Below are positions 52,437 through 59,855 of a stretch of DNA of 64,000 bases, piece after piece (position 1 is the first letter of the stretch; each line of letters begins with the position of its first letter). The DNA comes from Nitrospira sp. CR1.1. GTDB lineage: Bacteria; Nitrospirota; Nitrospiria; Nitrospirales; Nitrospiraceae. The translations under genes and the position numbers were made by a program. The stretch is from positions 496,001-560,000 of the forward strand of contig WIAF01000001.1 of the NCBI GenBank assembly GCA_014055465.1. Direction: 5' to 3'. The notes under the pieces are model-generated. The model had not been told where the DNA came from. It worked only from the letters and a program-made list of their open reading frames with translations, and searched no databases.

Positions 52437-54064
52437 TCTCGGCGGCAATGGCATCAGGACTCGGAAAAGGGTTGGGGGACGCTGCCCAGAATGGTATGCA
52501 ACTCGTTGGCTACTCCCTGCTACAGCGAGAGCGGCAGGCCATGGAAGAGCGCAGACAGATGCTCATGGAACAAGCGGCCGCCGCGAGAGAGCAGCGAGGA
52601 TATGCGCACGCCGAGAAAATGCAAGCGTCGAATCAAGATTTTCAGCGCGGACTGATCCAAGAGCAACGTGGATCGGACATCCTGAAAACCGATCTGGAGC
52701 ATCGGTATCAATCTGGGGAGAAAGCCGCGGAACGCGATTTCACCAGTACGGAGAACGCACGCAATCGGGAGTCGAACGCGCAGATCCACGACCAGGCGAA
52801 CGAAACGACCCAGCGAGGCCAGGACATTACCGCCGAGCATGGGAAGGCCACGATCGAGACCACCAAGCGAGGACAGGATCTCACGGCGGAACATGGCAAA
52901 GAATCGTTGGAAGTACAGAGACGGGGGCAAAACATTACCGAGCAGCATGGCAAGGATGTCGTAGCTTCCCAGAACAAGTATTACGAGGCGCTCATAGCCC
53001 ATCATCGGGCCATCGAGGCCAATGCCACGGCCCAAACGGACATACAACGAGCGAAAGCTAAGAACGACTTGTCCGAGACGGCCAGGGAACTGGCGCTTCT
53101 CGAGAAGGCGCAAGGCCAAGAATATTTGAAGATGGCCAATGATCCTACGCTCGATGATAAGAACCGATCTTCCCTGCTCAAACTTGCCCAATTGCACTTC
53201 GATCGAGCGGCGATGCACCTGGGATATACGGCCAGAGATGCCGGATCTGGCGTGCAGATCAAGGATCCCTTTGAAGAATTTCTCCCAAAATCTTGGCGCA
53301 CTCCTCAACCTCCTCCACCGGCGATCAATCGGGGCGAGGAAACTCTCTCCAGGGCAAAATCCGAAGCGGAGCAGCGCAGGGAAGCCACTCGCCGAGATGC
53401 GATGGAAGCGATGAGAGAACATCCAGATCCCGCTACTCCGCCGCCTCCGATGACTCCGCCATCGCCTATGATGGCGCCCATGGAACGACAGCGGCCGACA
53501 GGGATGCAGCAGCCAGGGGAATCCGTGCCGACACCCCCGAAGCCAGCACCGGCACCGGCTCCCGTGATCGCCAACGTGCCGCGAGAATTGCCGCGGGCAC
53601 TGTCCAGGGATACCGACCAGTCAGCCATGGAGAGGCCGAACGTCATTGAACGTCCCAAAGCAGTGGAACGTCCCGTTCCTCAGTCACGCGCGCAAGCGTC
53701 GATGTTTCCGCAACAGCAAAGGACGGAATCGGCAAGGGGTCAAGGTGGGACAGACCTCTACGCCGGCTTAGTCGATAAAGAAATTGATCCCACCACGGAA
53801 CCCGACGACTTAATGGCCTCTGATGAAGTCGCGACCCTGACGGCAAGAAAACAATACGATCTGCGAGATGTGTATGAAAATTATGCCGAAGGGAAAATTA
53901 GCGGCGAGACGTTACGCTCCTCAGTCCACGCGATTTTAGATGATGCCTTCGGAGCAATCCGAGCTGAGGCTTTCGCGAGAGTCTTTCTGGGAAACTCAAA
54001 ACCAGTCAAAAAGGTTAGCGATAGCCGGTCATCGGGCTTGATAGGAGGAGCAATGCTCGCGTAG
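52421..54064 (+). CDS. Coiled-coil repeat protein resembling phage internal virion proteins
   Basis: A 547-residue protein. MANGLISAAMASGLGKGLGDAAQNGMQLVGYSLL is a small-residue-rich amphipathic start; residues 35-250 are coiled coil with three 18-residue repeats of the type TTQRGQDITAEHGK; 300-470 are Pro/Ala/Met-rich; the C-terminal 80 residues are again helical and end GLIGGAMLA. Gly/Ala termini, RGQD repeats and long coiled coils are known from phage structural or DNA-ejection proteins, so this is my best guess, unproven. GGAAGGAG precedes the ATG by nine bases. It is the leftmost large gene of the mobile region. Confidence 0.65.
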   Translation: MANGLISAAMASGLGKGLGDAAQNGMQLVGYSLLQRERQAMEERRQMLMEQAAAAREQRGYAHAEKMQASNQDFQRGLIQEQRGSDILKTDLEHRYQSGEKAAERDFTSTENARNRESNAQIHDQANETTQRGQDITAEHGKATIETTKRGQDLTAEHGKESLEVQRRGQNITEQHGKDVVASQNKYYEALIAHHRAIEANATAQTDIQRAKAKNDLSETARELALLEKAQGQEYLKMANDPTLDDKNRSSLLKLAQLHFDRAAMHLGYTARDAGSGVQIKDPFEEFLPKSWRTPQPPPPAINRGEETLSRAKSEAEQRREATRRDAMEAMREHPDPATPPPPMTPPSPMMAPMERQRPTGMQQPGESVPTPPKPAPAPAPVIANVPRELPRALSRDTDQSAMERPNVIERPKAVERPVPQSRAQASMFPQQQRTESARGQGGTDLYAGLVDKEIDPTTEPDDLMASDEVATLTARKQYDLRDVYENYAEGKISGETLRSSVHAILDDAFGAIRAEAFARVFLGNSKPVKKVSDSRSSGLIGGAMLA

Positions 54065-54148
54065 CTGAGATCTGATCGTGAAGCAACGGTACCTCTGTCA
54101 CGCTCTTGACGTTTCGTGGCAGGCAAATTTCGACCCAGAGAGGAGCTG

Positions 54149-54322
54149 ATGAGCGACGTAGCACAAGCACGACGACGGTTCAATCTCCAGTACCTCAGGG
54201 AGCGCCTCGAAGTGTGGGATTCTTGGAAACAGCCACCAACCTTCCCGGGCGTACCGAATGGGGACGAGTTAGCTAAAGAATATGTGGCACTCGTCAGAAA
54301 GATCGTTGCCGAGGAGAAGTAA
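54149..54322 (+). CDS. Small hypothetical protein of the mobile element
   Basis: A 57-residue, charged protein (SDVAQARRRFNLQYLRERLEVWDSWKQPP...). AGGAG lies just before the ATG; an in-frame GTG 33 bases upstream is possible. Its stop codon overlaps the start of the next gene by one base (TAATG), showing translational coupling. No family recognised. Confidence 0.65.
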   Translation: MSDVAQARRRFNLQYLRERLEVWDSWKQPPTFPGVPNGDELAKEYVALVRKIVAEEK

Positions 54323-54510
54323 TGGCCACGCGAATACACAAGGTGAAGAACGACGAACACGTTGAGCCCCGGCTCCAAGCAGCCCGTCTTCTGGAGCGAT
54401 TACAGGCCCACAAAGAAGGCCGGCTCAAGATGACGCCGGCTCAGATCATGGCAGCCAAAATTGTGATCGCGAAGTGTATCCCCACGCCAGAGAGGAGAAC
54501 GCGCCGGTGA
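54322..54510 (+). CDS. Small hypothetical protein of the mobile element
   Basis: A 62-residue basic protein (RLQAARLLERLQAHKEGRLKMTPAQIMAAKIVIAKCIP). The LKMTPAQIMAAKIVI segment resembles short motifs in phage terminase-associated proteins, but this is weak. It overlaps the preceding gene by one base and the following gene by four. Confidence 0.65.
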   Translation: MATRIHKVKNDEHVEPRLQAARLLERLQAHKEGRLKMTPAQIMAAKIVIAKCIPTPERRTRR

Positions 54511-54854
54511 AGTCCAGGCAAGGCGGGCGGCGCCCCGGAGCCGGTCGCAAGAAAGGCGTTCCTAATAAGATCACGGCGGAGGTTCGACGGAGAATCCTGG
54601 AAAGCGGCAAATCCCCACTCGAAGTGGTGCGTTGGATCGCTGGGGAGTTCATGGCAGCGGCCAATAAGGAAAAGGACACCGAAAGGCGCTTGTCTCTCTT
54701 GGAACGCGCTGCAGCCATCGAAAAGGACGCACTCCCCTACTTGCATTCGAGGCTGCAGAGCATCGAACTGACGGGGAAGGATGCCGGGCCGATCAAAAGC
54801 GAGACGACCTTGACCGTTGAGGAAGCCTATTTGCGCATGGTGCGGGGGCAATAG
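54507..54854 (+). CDS. TerS-like phage protein (GGRRPGAGRKKG type), copy 1
   Basis: A 115-residue protein opening KSRQGGRRPGAGRKKGVPNKITAEVRRRIL, a basic glycine-arginine start typical of small phage proteins often encoded beside terminase genes (DUF5681-like or small-terminase-like). The remainder is helical (SPLEVVRWIAGEFMAAANKEK, SLLERAAAIEKDALPYLHSRLQSIEL). It starts at GTG in a four-base overlap. A clear paralogue follows at 54911, while no large terminase is seen in the window. Confidence 0.7.
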   Translation: MKSRQGGRRPGAGRKKGVPNKITAEVRRRILESGKSPLEVVRWIAGEFMAAANKEKDTERRLSLLERAAAIEKDALPYLHSRLQSIELTGKDAGPIKSETTLTVEEAYLRMVRGQ

Positions 54855-54910
54855 CCCTGCATGGTTTCCGACTGATGTATCTCAATCTACACTCATGAAA
54901 AGGGGGTCTT

Positions 54911-55288
54911 ATGGGAATTGGGCATGTTGAAAAACAATCAGCATCTATCAAGCAACATGGAGGGAGGCGGTCGAGAGCAGGAAGAAAGAAAGGTATACCC
55001 AATAAGGTAACGGCCGAGGTTCGGCAAAGGGTCCTCGCCTCAGGCAAGACCCCTCTGGAAGTGCTGCAATATGCCTACGAGGAACTCTTTGCAATGGCGC
55101 AACAGATGAAGCCAAAGGATTTCGTGGTGGTAGATTCTCAGATCGTCGATCAACTGTCGCTACTCGAGCGGGCGGCAGAAATCGCCGCGAAAGCCGCGCC
55201 GTACATGCATGCTCGGTTGCAGGCGATCGAGCACAAAGGCGAAGATGGAGGCCCCATTCAGCAGCGGATTCTCGTGGAGTTTGTTTGA
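54911..55288 (+). CDS. TerS-like phage protein (GGRRPGAGRKKG type), copy 2
   Basis: A 125-residue paralogue of the previous gene: GGRRSRAGRKKGIPNKVTAEVRQRVLASGKTPLEVLQYAYEELFAMA, then SLLERAAEIAAKAAPYMHARLQAIEHKGEDGGPI. The two copies match in domain order and in the LLERAA...PY.H.RLQ.IE motif but differ through the middle, so the duplication is not recent. It has its own leader of about 55 bases. Confidence 0.7.
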   Translation: MGIGHVEKQSASIKQHGGRRSRAGRKKGIPNKVTAEVRQRVLASGKTPLEVLQYAYEELFAMAQQMKPKDFVVVDSQIVDQLSLLERAAEIAAKAAPYMHARLQAIEHKGEDGGPIQQRILVEFV

Positions 55289-55445
55289 GCAAGGCATTGT
55301 ATCCATGCCTCGATAATGGCGGACGTATCCATTTCGCAAAACCAGGAGAGATGCAAAAGGTGCCCTCCTGCTCTGCTTCTCACGACTGTCAAATTGGTGA
55401 AATCAGGCGATAGCTGAGTCAATGAGTGGCACCCTCGTGAGGACA

Positions 55446-56045
55446 CTATGTCTCGCTTCTCCCATTTTGGAGATCGATGGGAAAGTTTGCGATTATTCCA
55501 GCCGTGGTACCTTGGCCCAATGGTTCCTGGTCGAATGTCAATTCTTCAGGAACTAGTGAGGAGTGGCCCTTGTGGTACATGTCAAAATAAAGCATCACTT
55601 TTGCTTCCCCGCCGAAGCATAACAAGGACATTCGATCAGTGATGTGCCCATCCGGACTTGAGCCTGAGGACCCCAATCGGTGGTACCAGAATGGATGCCC
55701 ACGCGAGCAACGCAGTCGGCGGCAGTACCAATTCCCATCGGCTGGAATCGGATTGGTTTCCTCATAGCCAAATTGCCCGGTGGCCCTTTCCACCTGATCA
55801 CACTGTTTCGAGGTGTCTGCACCCCATTGTTGGATTTGTTCGCCAGTAGGGTAACTGCCTTGCCAAAGCAGCACCCCATTCTTCACGATAGCCGGACACG
55901 CAGAAAACTTAAACCGCTCCATATTCTCCGTGGTGGCTGGCCTAGGAGTTACGAATGCGGAGATCGTTCTGAGGCCTGCCTGCAACTGAACAGCAACTTC
56001 CTCTGCTTGTGCTTGCGTACTACCATAGACAGCGAACACGATCAT
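55446..56045 (-). CDS. Thioredoxin-like domain fused to an unknown Cys/His domain
   Basis: A 199-residue protein on the opposite strand to most of the element. Residues 1-about 75 look like a Thioredoxin_3-type fold: the segment ACPAIVKNGVLLWQGSYPTGEQIQQW matches the cis-Pro half, but the CxxC site is replaced by YGSTQAQA, so redox activity is unlikely. The second half holds CRRLRCSRGHPFWYHRLG and SLLCFGGEAKVMLYFDMYHKG, which I cannot assign. GGAGGG lies eight bases before the chosen ATG at 56045. It may be cargo of the element. Confidence 0.5.
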   Translation of the reverse strand: MIVFAVYGSTQAQAEEVAVQLQAGLRTISAFVTPRPATTENMERFKFSACPAIVKNGVLLWQGSYPTGEQIQQWGADTSKQCDQVERATGQFGYEETNPIPADGNWYCRRLRCSRGHPFWYHRLGSSGSSPDGHITDRMSLLCFGGEAKVMLYFDMYHKGHSSLVPEELTFDQEPLGQGTTAGIIANFPIDLQNGRSET

Positions 56046-56420
56046 GCCATATCCCTCCAGCGCCATGACTCGGCTAGAATGTCAGCTATGCCTGAATCTT
56101 TCATCACCCCTCGCAATACATCAAACAACTCGTCTCAGAGAACGGTCCGAGAATCGCAGCGCGACTGCCTCCCTGGACGGACGTGCAGCCGACCGCACAA
56201 TAATCCGGGGCGAACATTCGCCGACACAAGAGCAGTGCCATTCCGGCCGCGAAAATCCACAGCTCATACAGCTGCCGAACGGCGCCGGATAGCTCATGCG
56301 CATCCAATCTAGCGGGCATGTCAGATGAACGTTGATAAAGCGAAAAAACCGCAATAAGATTCGGTCAGAGGTTGCCCATGATGGTCAACCTACCCAACAA
56401 GGATAACCTCCGCTGAAGCC
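56046..56420. other. Intergenic stretch, nothing recognised
   Basis: About 375 bases between two divergent genes. Open frames are present but none has a ribosome binding site or recognisable product. The promoters of both neighbours should lie here; no clear -35/-10 pair was found. Confidence 0.4.
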
Positions 56421-56915
56421 ATGCCCGAGCCTAACCAGTGTGACAATCGCGGTCCGATTGAACGCGACGTGCAGGACTACTTAGCGAACAATCTATCTTT
56501 CGCCCTCGAAGAGGAGCTGACACTTATAGGCACCGAATACCCGGTGCCGTTCGGAAGGATTGATATCCTCGCAAAGGATAGCCGGGGAAGCCTGGTCGCT
56601 ATCGAACTGAAACTGGGCACCGCCACTCGTGATGCCATCGGCCAACTACAAAGCTATATGGGTGCCCTTCGAGGCGAGCATCCGGAGACGTTCATCCGCG
56701 GTATCCTGATCGCAGCGTCTATTGATCCGGCAGCCGAGGCCGCTCTTATCGTGTCCCGTGACATTCAGTTTATTTCGTATGCAATTACCTTCGAGTTCAC
56801 TCCCCGGTTGAAGACTGCTAGTACCTATGCCGAATGGGAAGCCCGAACGAAAACTCCGACTGAATCACCCATTCCAAGAAGCAAAATTTGGCTTCCCCCA
56901 TCATTCCAAGGCTAG
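56421..56915 (+). CDS. NucS/DUF91-type PD-(D/E)XK nuclease domain protein
   Basis: A 164-residue stand-alone nuclease domain: RDVQDYLANNLSFALEEELTLIGTEYPVPFGRIDILAKDSRGSLVAIELKLGTATRDAIGQLQSYMG contains the PD-(D/E)XK core (Asp in GRIDIL, Glu-x-Lys in IELK and the helix QLQSYMG) typical of the C-terminal domain of NucS/EndoMS and of DUF91 proteins. The NucS N-terminal dimerisation domain is missing. Possible roles include mismatch or branched-DNA cleavage or defence; context does not decide. Confidence 0.82.
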   Translation: MPEPNQCDNRGPIERDVQDYLANNLSFALEEELTLIGTEYPVPFGRIDILAKDSRGSLVAIELKLGTATRDAIGQLQSYMGALRGEHPETFIRGILIAASIDPAAEAALIVSRDIQFISYAITFEFTPRLKTASTYAEWEARTKTPTESPIPRSKIWLPPSFQG

Positions 56916-57022
56916 AAGCCAATCCTCCACTCCTATTTGGGTAATATTCCATTCCGCATCAGCAATCGAAACCGCGATCGCTGAACCAGCCAGCTATGCC
57001 CATTCCTTACGTTGTGACTTCT

Positions 57023-57415
57023 TTACCCTGCAGAACTGATCATCATCTGAGCAAATGAAGGAGCCGGCTCCCACTGCGGAGGCCTGGCGTTCACGGCGGC
57101 CTCGTAGATACGTCGGGCGTCCAGTCCGTCCGCTTGCGCCTTCTCCAACCACATTCTGACGGTCGAAGCCTGGACGGGATTCTGCATCGCAGCCTCGATC
57201 CTCGTCAGATAATCCAGTTCGCGGGCATCAAAAGGCTTCTTGTTCTCTGAGGTCTTGGGAGAGGCGTTCCGATTCTTGGCGATCGCTTCGAGATCGTCGA
57301 GACCCACCCACACTTCCTCGGTTATCTTGTACGGACGCTGCTCCGTCGAGGGCAGCAAGGGCTTCCCGAGCAAGCGTTCGATTGGATGCTTTTGGTTCGT
57401 TTGGTCATCACTCAT
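57023..57415 (-). CDS. Hypothetical protein of the mobile element
   Basis: A 130-residue soluble protein (IERLLGKPLLPSTEQRPYKITEEVWVGLDDLEAIAKNRN...ELDYLTRIEAAMQNPVQASTVRMWLEKAQADGLDARRIYEAA). No family recognised. It lies 43 bp downstream of a ribbon-helix-helix-like gene on the same strand, so the two may form an operon controlled by that regulator. Confidence 0.6.
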   Translation of the reverse strand: MSDDQTNQKHPIERLLGKPLLPSTEQRPYKITEEVWVGLDDLEAIAKNRNASPKTSENKKPFDARELDYLTRIEAAMQNPVQASTVRMWLEKAQADGLDARRIYEAAVNARPPQWEPAPSFAQMMISSAG

Positions 57416-57458
57416 AGTCTGCTTGAAACCTCGTCCTAAGAAGACTTAACACCGGCGA

Positions 57459-57659
57459 TTATTTTCCTTTCGGCAACAACCCCTTCCTCTCTAATTCTTC
57501 CAGGTGTTTCTCGAAGAGATCCATCACGTACTGACCTAAACTCTGCTGATTCAGCGCGGCCATTGCTTTCATTTTTGCCTGCAACGTACGCGGAACGCCT
57601 CGAATAAACAGGACGGAGGTGTCGTCGCTCTCATCACCGGATCGTGTGGTTTTGGCCAT
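57459..57659 (-). CDS. Ribbon-helix-helix-type small regulator
   Basis: A 66-residue protein with an RHH/CopG-like outline: a short strand (SVLFIRGVPRTLQAKMKAMAALNQQSLGQYVMDLFEKHLEEL) followed by two helices. The ATG at 57659 is only a few bases from the predicted transcription start (its -10 box is 57670-57675), so the message may be nearly leaderless; the frame is open to 57698 but that start would lie inside the promoter. It diverges from another small RHH-like gene at 57767 and is probably an autoregulator or antitoxin. Confidence 0.7.
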   Translation of the reverse strand: MAKTTRSGDESDDTSVLFIRGVPRTLQAKMKAMAALNQQSLGQYVMDLFEKHLEELERKGLLPKGK

Positions 57660-57666
57660 AGCGGGG

Positions 57667-57737
57667 GCTAGCATACGCAAGCACCTTTGTCCGGTCAATC
57701 CAGCTTGACAATACTGCTGTCTCTTGCTAGCATGCTA
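57667..57737. promoter_or_regulatory. Back-to-back promoters with repeated GCTAGCAT operator
   Basis: Minus strand: TTGACC (57693-57698), 17-bp spacer, TATGCT (57670-57675). Plus strand: TTGACA (57705-57710), 17-bp spacer, TAGCAT (57728-57733). GCTAGCAT occurs at 57667-57674 and 57726-57733, overlapping each -10 box, and the second copy lies in the palindrome TAGCATGCTA. Binding there would shut both genes. Confidence 0.75.
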
Positions 57738-57766
57738 TCATTCACTATCACAGCATGGAGGTACTT

Positions 57767-57934
57767 ATGCAGATGGAGCGCATCATGGTTCAAATTCCAA
57801 GACCGCTGAAAGCCAAACTCGACGCATTGCGCCGCGATGGCACCACCGCCAGTGGTTTGATTCGGCACCTTCTCAATCAACACTTCCAGGTCACGTCCAC
57901 GCCACGTCCCCAAAACAGAAAGGAGGTTAGTTAA
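57767..57934 (+). CDS. Ribbon-helix-helix-type mini-regulator (55 residues)
   Basis: A 55-residue protein: MQMERIMVQIPRPLKAKLDALRRDGTTASGLIRHLLNQHF has the RHH pattern of a short strand (RIMVQIP) then two helices (KAKLDALRRD, ASGLIRHLLNQHF). A basic tail follows. GGAGG lies nine bases before the ATG, and the -10 box of its promoter is 57728-57733. It mirrors the divergent RHH-like gene and probably binds the shared GCTAGCAT sites, alone or as a heterodimer. Confidence 0.7.
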   Translation: MQMERIMVQIPRPLKAKLDALRRDGTTASGLIRHLLNQHFQVTSTPRPQNRKEVS

Positions 57935-57999
57935 GAGTCGCTCTCTCGATGAGTTCGATCAAACACTCGAACAGAATCACATGAATAAGGAGTTACACC

Positions 58000-58617
58000 A
58001 TGGGAACACGGGGAGCGTTGCAGAACATTCGCGGCGCAGTGGAGGGGCCCTCTCTCACCGGTCTGAAATCAGCGCAAGAAGTTGCGGCACAAGTGCGCAT
58101 ATCGGCCGGCAGACTAAACGAACTGGCCGATGCGATGATTGTCCCTCATATCCGGATTGATGGCGGGGAGCCTTTGTTCATGCTCGCCACCCTCAAGAAA
58201 TATATCTCTCGCCACATGGCCTCGGTGTGCGAAGGGGCACCCCTCCCCCTCTATCTCCGCCCCATTGTCCTGACACCTGTCAGAAAAGAAGTCCCCCTGT
58301 CATTGGCCGCCATTCACGAACGACTTTGCGAATGTCCCGCTGTTGAGGTTCCTCCATGCATATATTTTCTGATCGCCAATGAAGCGGTGGCCTATGTCGG
58401 CCAAACGCGCACCTTGGCTGCGCGGCTCCTACAACACAGCCGCGATGGGAAATGTTGGGAACGAGTGTTGTTCATGCCAATTCCTGAAGCCGAACTGCTG
58501 CGGGTCGAAGCACATTGGATTGCGGCACTGCAGCCCCCACTTAATCGAAACCGGCAGGATCGTGCCGAACTGGAAAACGTGTCGGGCAATAATCCCATTC
58601 AATCACCACCCTTCTAA
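58000..58617 (+). CDS. HTH plus GIY-YIG-type protein
   Basis: A 205-residue protein. Residues 20-70 look like an excisionase/MerR-type DNA-recognition domain (SAQEVAAQVRISAGRLNELADAMIVPHIRIDGGEPLFMLATLKKYI). Residues about 118-190 have a GIY-YIG-like core: PCIYFLIANEAVAYVGQTRTLAARLLQHSRDGKCWERVLF and VEAHWIAALQPPLNRNR, with YVG, Arg in RLLQH, and the late Glu and Asn of the family. The first motif reads IYF rather than GIY. It might be a homing-type or mobile-element nuclease. AAGGAG precedes the ATG. Confidence 0.75.
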   Translation: MGTRGALQNIRGAVEGPSLTGLKSAQEVAAQVRISAGRLNELADAMIVPHIRIDGGEPLFMLATLKKYISRHMASVCEGAPLPLYLRPIVLTPVRKEVPLSLAAIHERLCECPAVEVPPCIYFLIANEAVAYVGQTRTLAARLLQHSRDGKCWERVLFMPIPEAELLRVEAHWIAALQPPLNRNRQDRAELENVSGNNPIQSPPF

Positions 58618-58639
58618 AGGCAAAAGGAGAGGGAGCGAT

Positions 58640-58975
58640 ATGAAGACTGAGAAGAACAAAAAGAAAATGACGGCTGTGCAACTCCAAGATGTGTCGGCGT
58701 CGAATGAGATCGTTGGAACGTGTGAGAGCTATCTCTTTGATCTCTCCATCGATCTTGAGGAGATCACTGGGACCGTATCCGTCATGTCTCAACTTGGGGA
58801 GATGAGGAGGCATGACGCGATGACCGGAGTGGTGGACATTGACGATCTCTGCGCATGCCTACGCTTGTTGGAGAAACAACTCAAAGCGGTAAGAGAGAGC
58901 GTGCTGTCTGCCTTGGATGGCGCCGATCATGAACATGACCGGGCTCCTCAGAGCCATGGAAAGAAAGGAGCCTGA
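58640..58975 (+). CDS. Hypothetical protein of the mobile element
   Basis: A 111-residue acidic, helical protein with a Lys-rich start (KTEKNKKKMTAVQLQD) and MTGVVDIDDLCACLRLLEKQLKAVRESVLSAL. No family recognised. A GGAGAGGGAG site precedes the ATG, and it lies 22 bp after the GIY-YIG-like gene and three bases before the next gene, so it is in an operon. Confidence 0.65.
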   Translation: MKTEKNKKKMTAVQLQDVSASNEIVGTCESYLFDLSIDLEEITGTVSVMSQLGEMRRHDAMTGVVDIDDLCACLRLLEKQLKAVRESVLSALDGADHEHDRAPQSHGKKGA

Positions 58976-58978
58976 CGC

Positions 58979-59296
58979 ATGAATCAACCTGATAGCATCG
59001 GACAGACGAAAACCTATTGGATCGTCTGCGAGGCCACGCCGGACTATCGGAGCGGCGACCCGACCAAAGAGAAGTGGTTCGAGCGCAGCGGTCTAACGTG
59101 CACCTGCGAAAAGGATGGACAAAGGAAGCTTCGCTGGCTTCGGCAATGGCATCCGAATGCGTTCTTAGCGAAGGCGACGATAACACCGGTGCCAGATAAA
59201 TTTAAGAGCCCCCTTCCGTTTCGTGGGCGTACAGACAGGGCGATATCGGAACCCCAGTTACCACCGGCAGGAAAACCGCGACTGTGCTTGGTATGA
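58979..59296 (+). CDS. Hypothetical protein of the mobile element
   Basis: A 105-residue protein (YWIVCEATPDYRSGDPTKEKWFERSGLTCTCEKDGQRKLRWLRQWHPNAFLAKATI...). Two close cysteines (TCTCEK) are the only notable feature. It starts three bases after the preceding gene with AAAGGAG upstream. No family recognised. Confidence 0.65.
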   Translation: MNQPDSIGQTKTYWIVCEATPDYRSGDPTKEKWFERSGLTCTCEKDGQRKLRWLRQWHPNAFLAKATITPVPDKFKSPLPFRGRTDRAISEPQLPPAGKPRLCLV

Positions 59297-59355
59297 AAGG
59301 CAAGGCGAAGGATCGATCGGCCAACGAGCACCCACACACACAAGGAGGAAGCACC

Positions 59356-59793
59356 ATGTCACACAAAGTAGGCAATCGTCGAACGAAACGAGCTCAGTCA
59401 GTTCTGACCGAAGACGATCGGCGAATTGTCATGCTCGAAGAACACCCTCGACCGGAGTGGTTTGTGAAAGTGAAGACACCCGCCGGAGAAACCCAATGGT
59501 TTACACGGATTTCAGTTACCGGCCTATGCGTCCGGAGATACGGTCCATTCCCGAGCAAACGTGCATGCCTCTTGTTCCTGGATGCAGCTGTCAATGCGTT
59601 GATCGACGGGTTTATGGAAGTGGCAGAAGTTCAGAATAAATTTGCGATACCGAATCGCCCGTTCCAAAACCGTGGTGGGCAGTACCCGATTGTCGAGAGA
59701 GAGATCGTGCTACACGCGAAGGCGCTAGGGACTACGGGTAGCACACCCGCGAGAAAGCGCAGCCGCGGGGCCAACACTATGCAAGCAGCATAA
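59356..59793 (+). CDS. Hypothetical protein of the mobile element
   Basis: A 145-residue protein with a basic start (SHKVGNRRTKRAQSV), a beta-rich middle (EWFVKVKTPAGETQWFTRISVTGLCVRRYGPFPSKRACLLFLDAAVNALI) and a basic tail. AAGGAGGAAG precedes the ATG at 59356; the frame is open upstream without signal. It is followed by the dyad at 59804-59829 and the recombinase. No family recognised. Confidence 0.65.
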   Translation: MSHKVGNRRTKRAQSVLTEDDRRIVMLEEHPRPEWFVKVKTPAGETQWFTRISVTGLCVRRYGPFPSKRACLLFLDAAVNALIDGFMEVAEVQNKFAIPNRPFQNRGGQYPIVEREIVLHAKALGTTGSTPARKRSRGANTMQAA

Positions 59794-59803
59794 ATCATCC
59801 GGT

Positions 59804-59829
59804 GTGCAATGACTGAGCGGTCATTGCAC
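59804..59829. other. Perfect 10-bp dyad upstream of the recombinase
   Basis: GTGCAATGAC (59804-59813) and GTCATTGCAC (59820-59829) surround a six-base centre. No T-run follows on either strand. It ends 26 bp before the recombinase start, so it is a candidate operator or recombination site rather than a terminator. Confidence 0.6.
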
Positions 59830-59855
59830 GCGTCAGAGTCCTAGGAGGGAGGACG

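Noticed and set aside
52166..53061. Alternative frames across the start of the coiled-coil protein
   Set aside because: They lack ribosome binding sites and the 547-codon frame has clear repeats and a strong start signal.
55680..56312. 210-codon plus-strand frame opposite the thioredoxin-like gene
   Set aside because: No motif, no ribosome binding site and the minus-strand frame has both; kept only the latter, at modest confidence.
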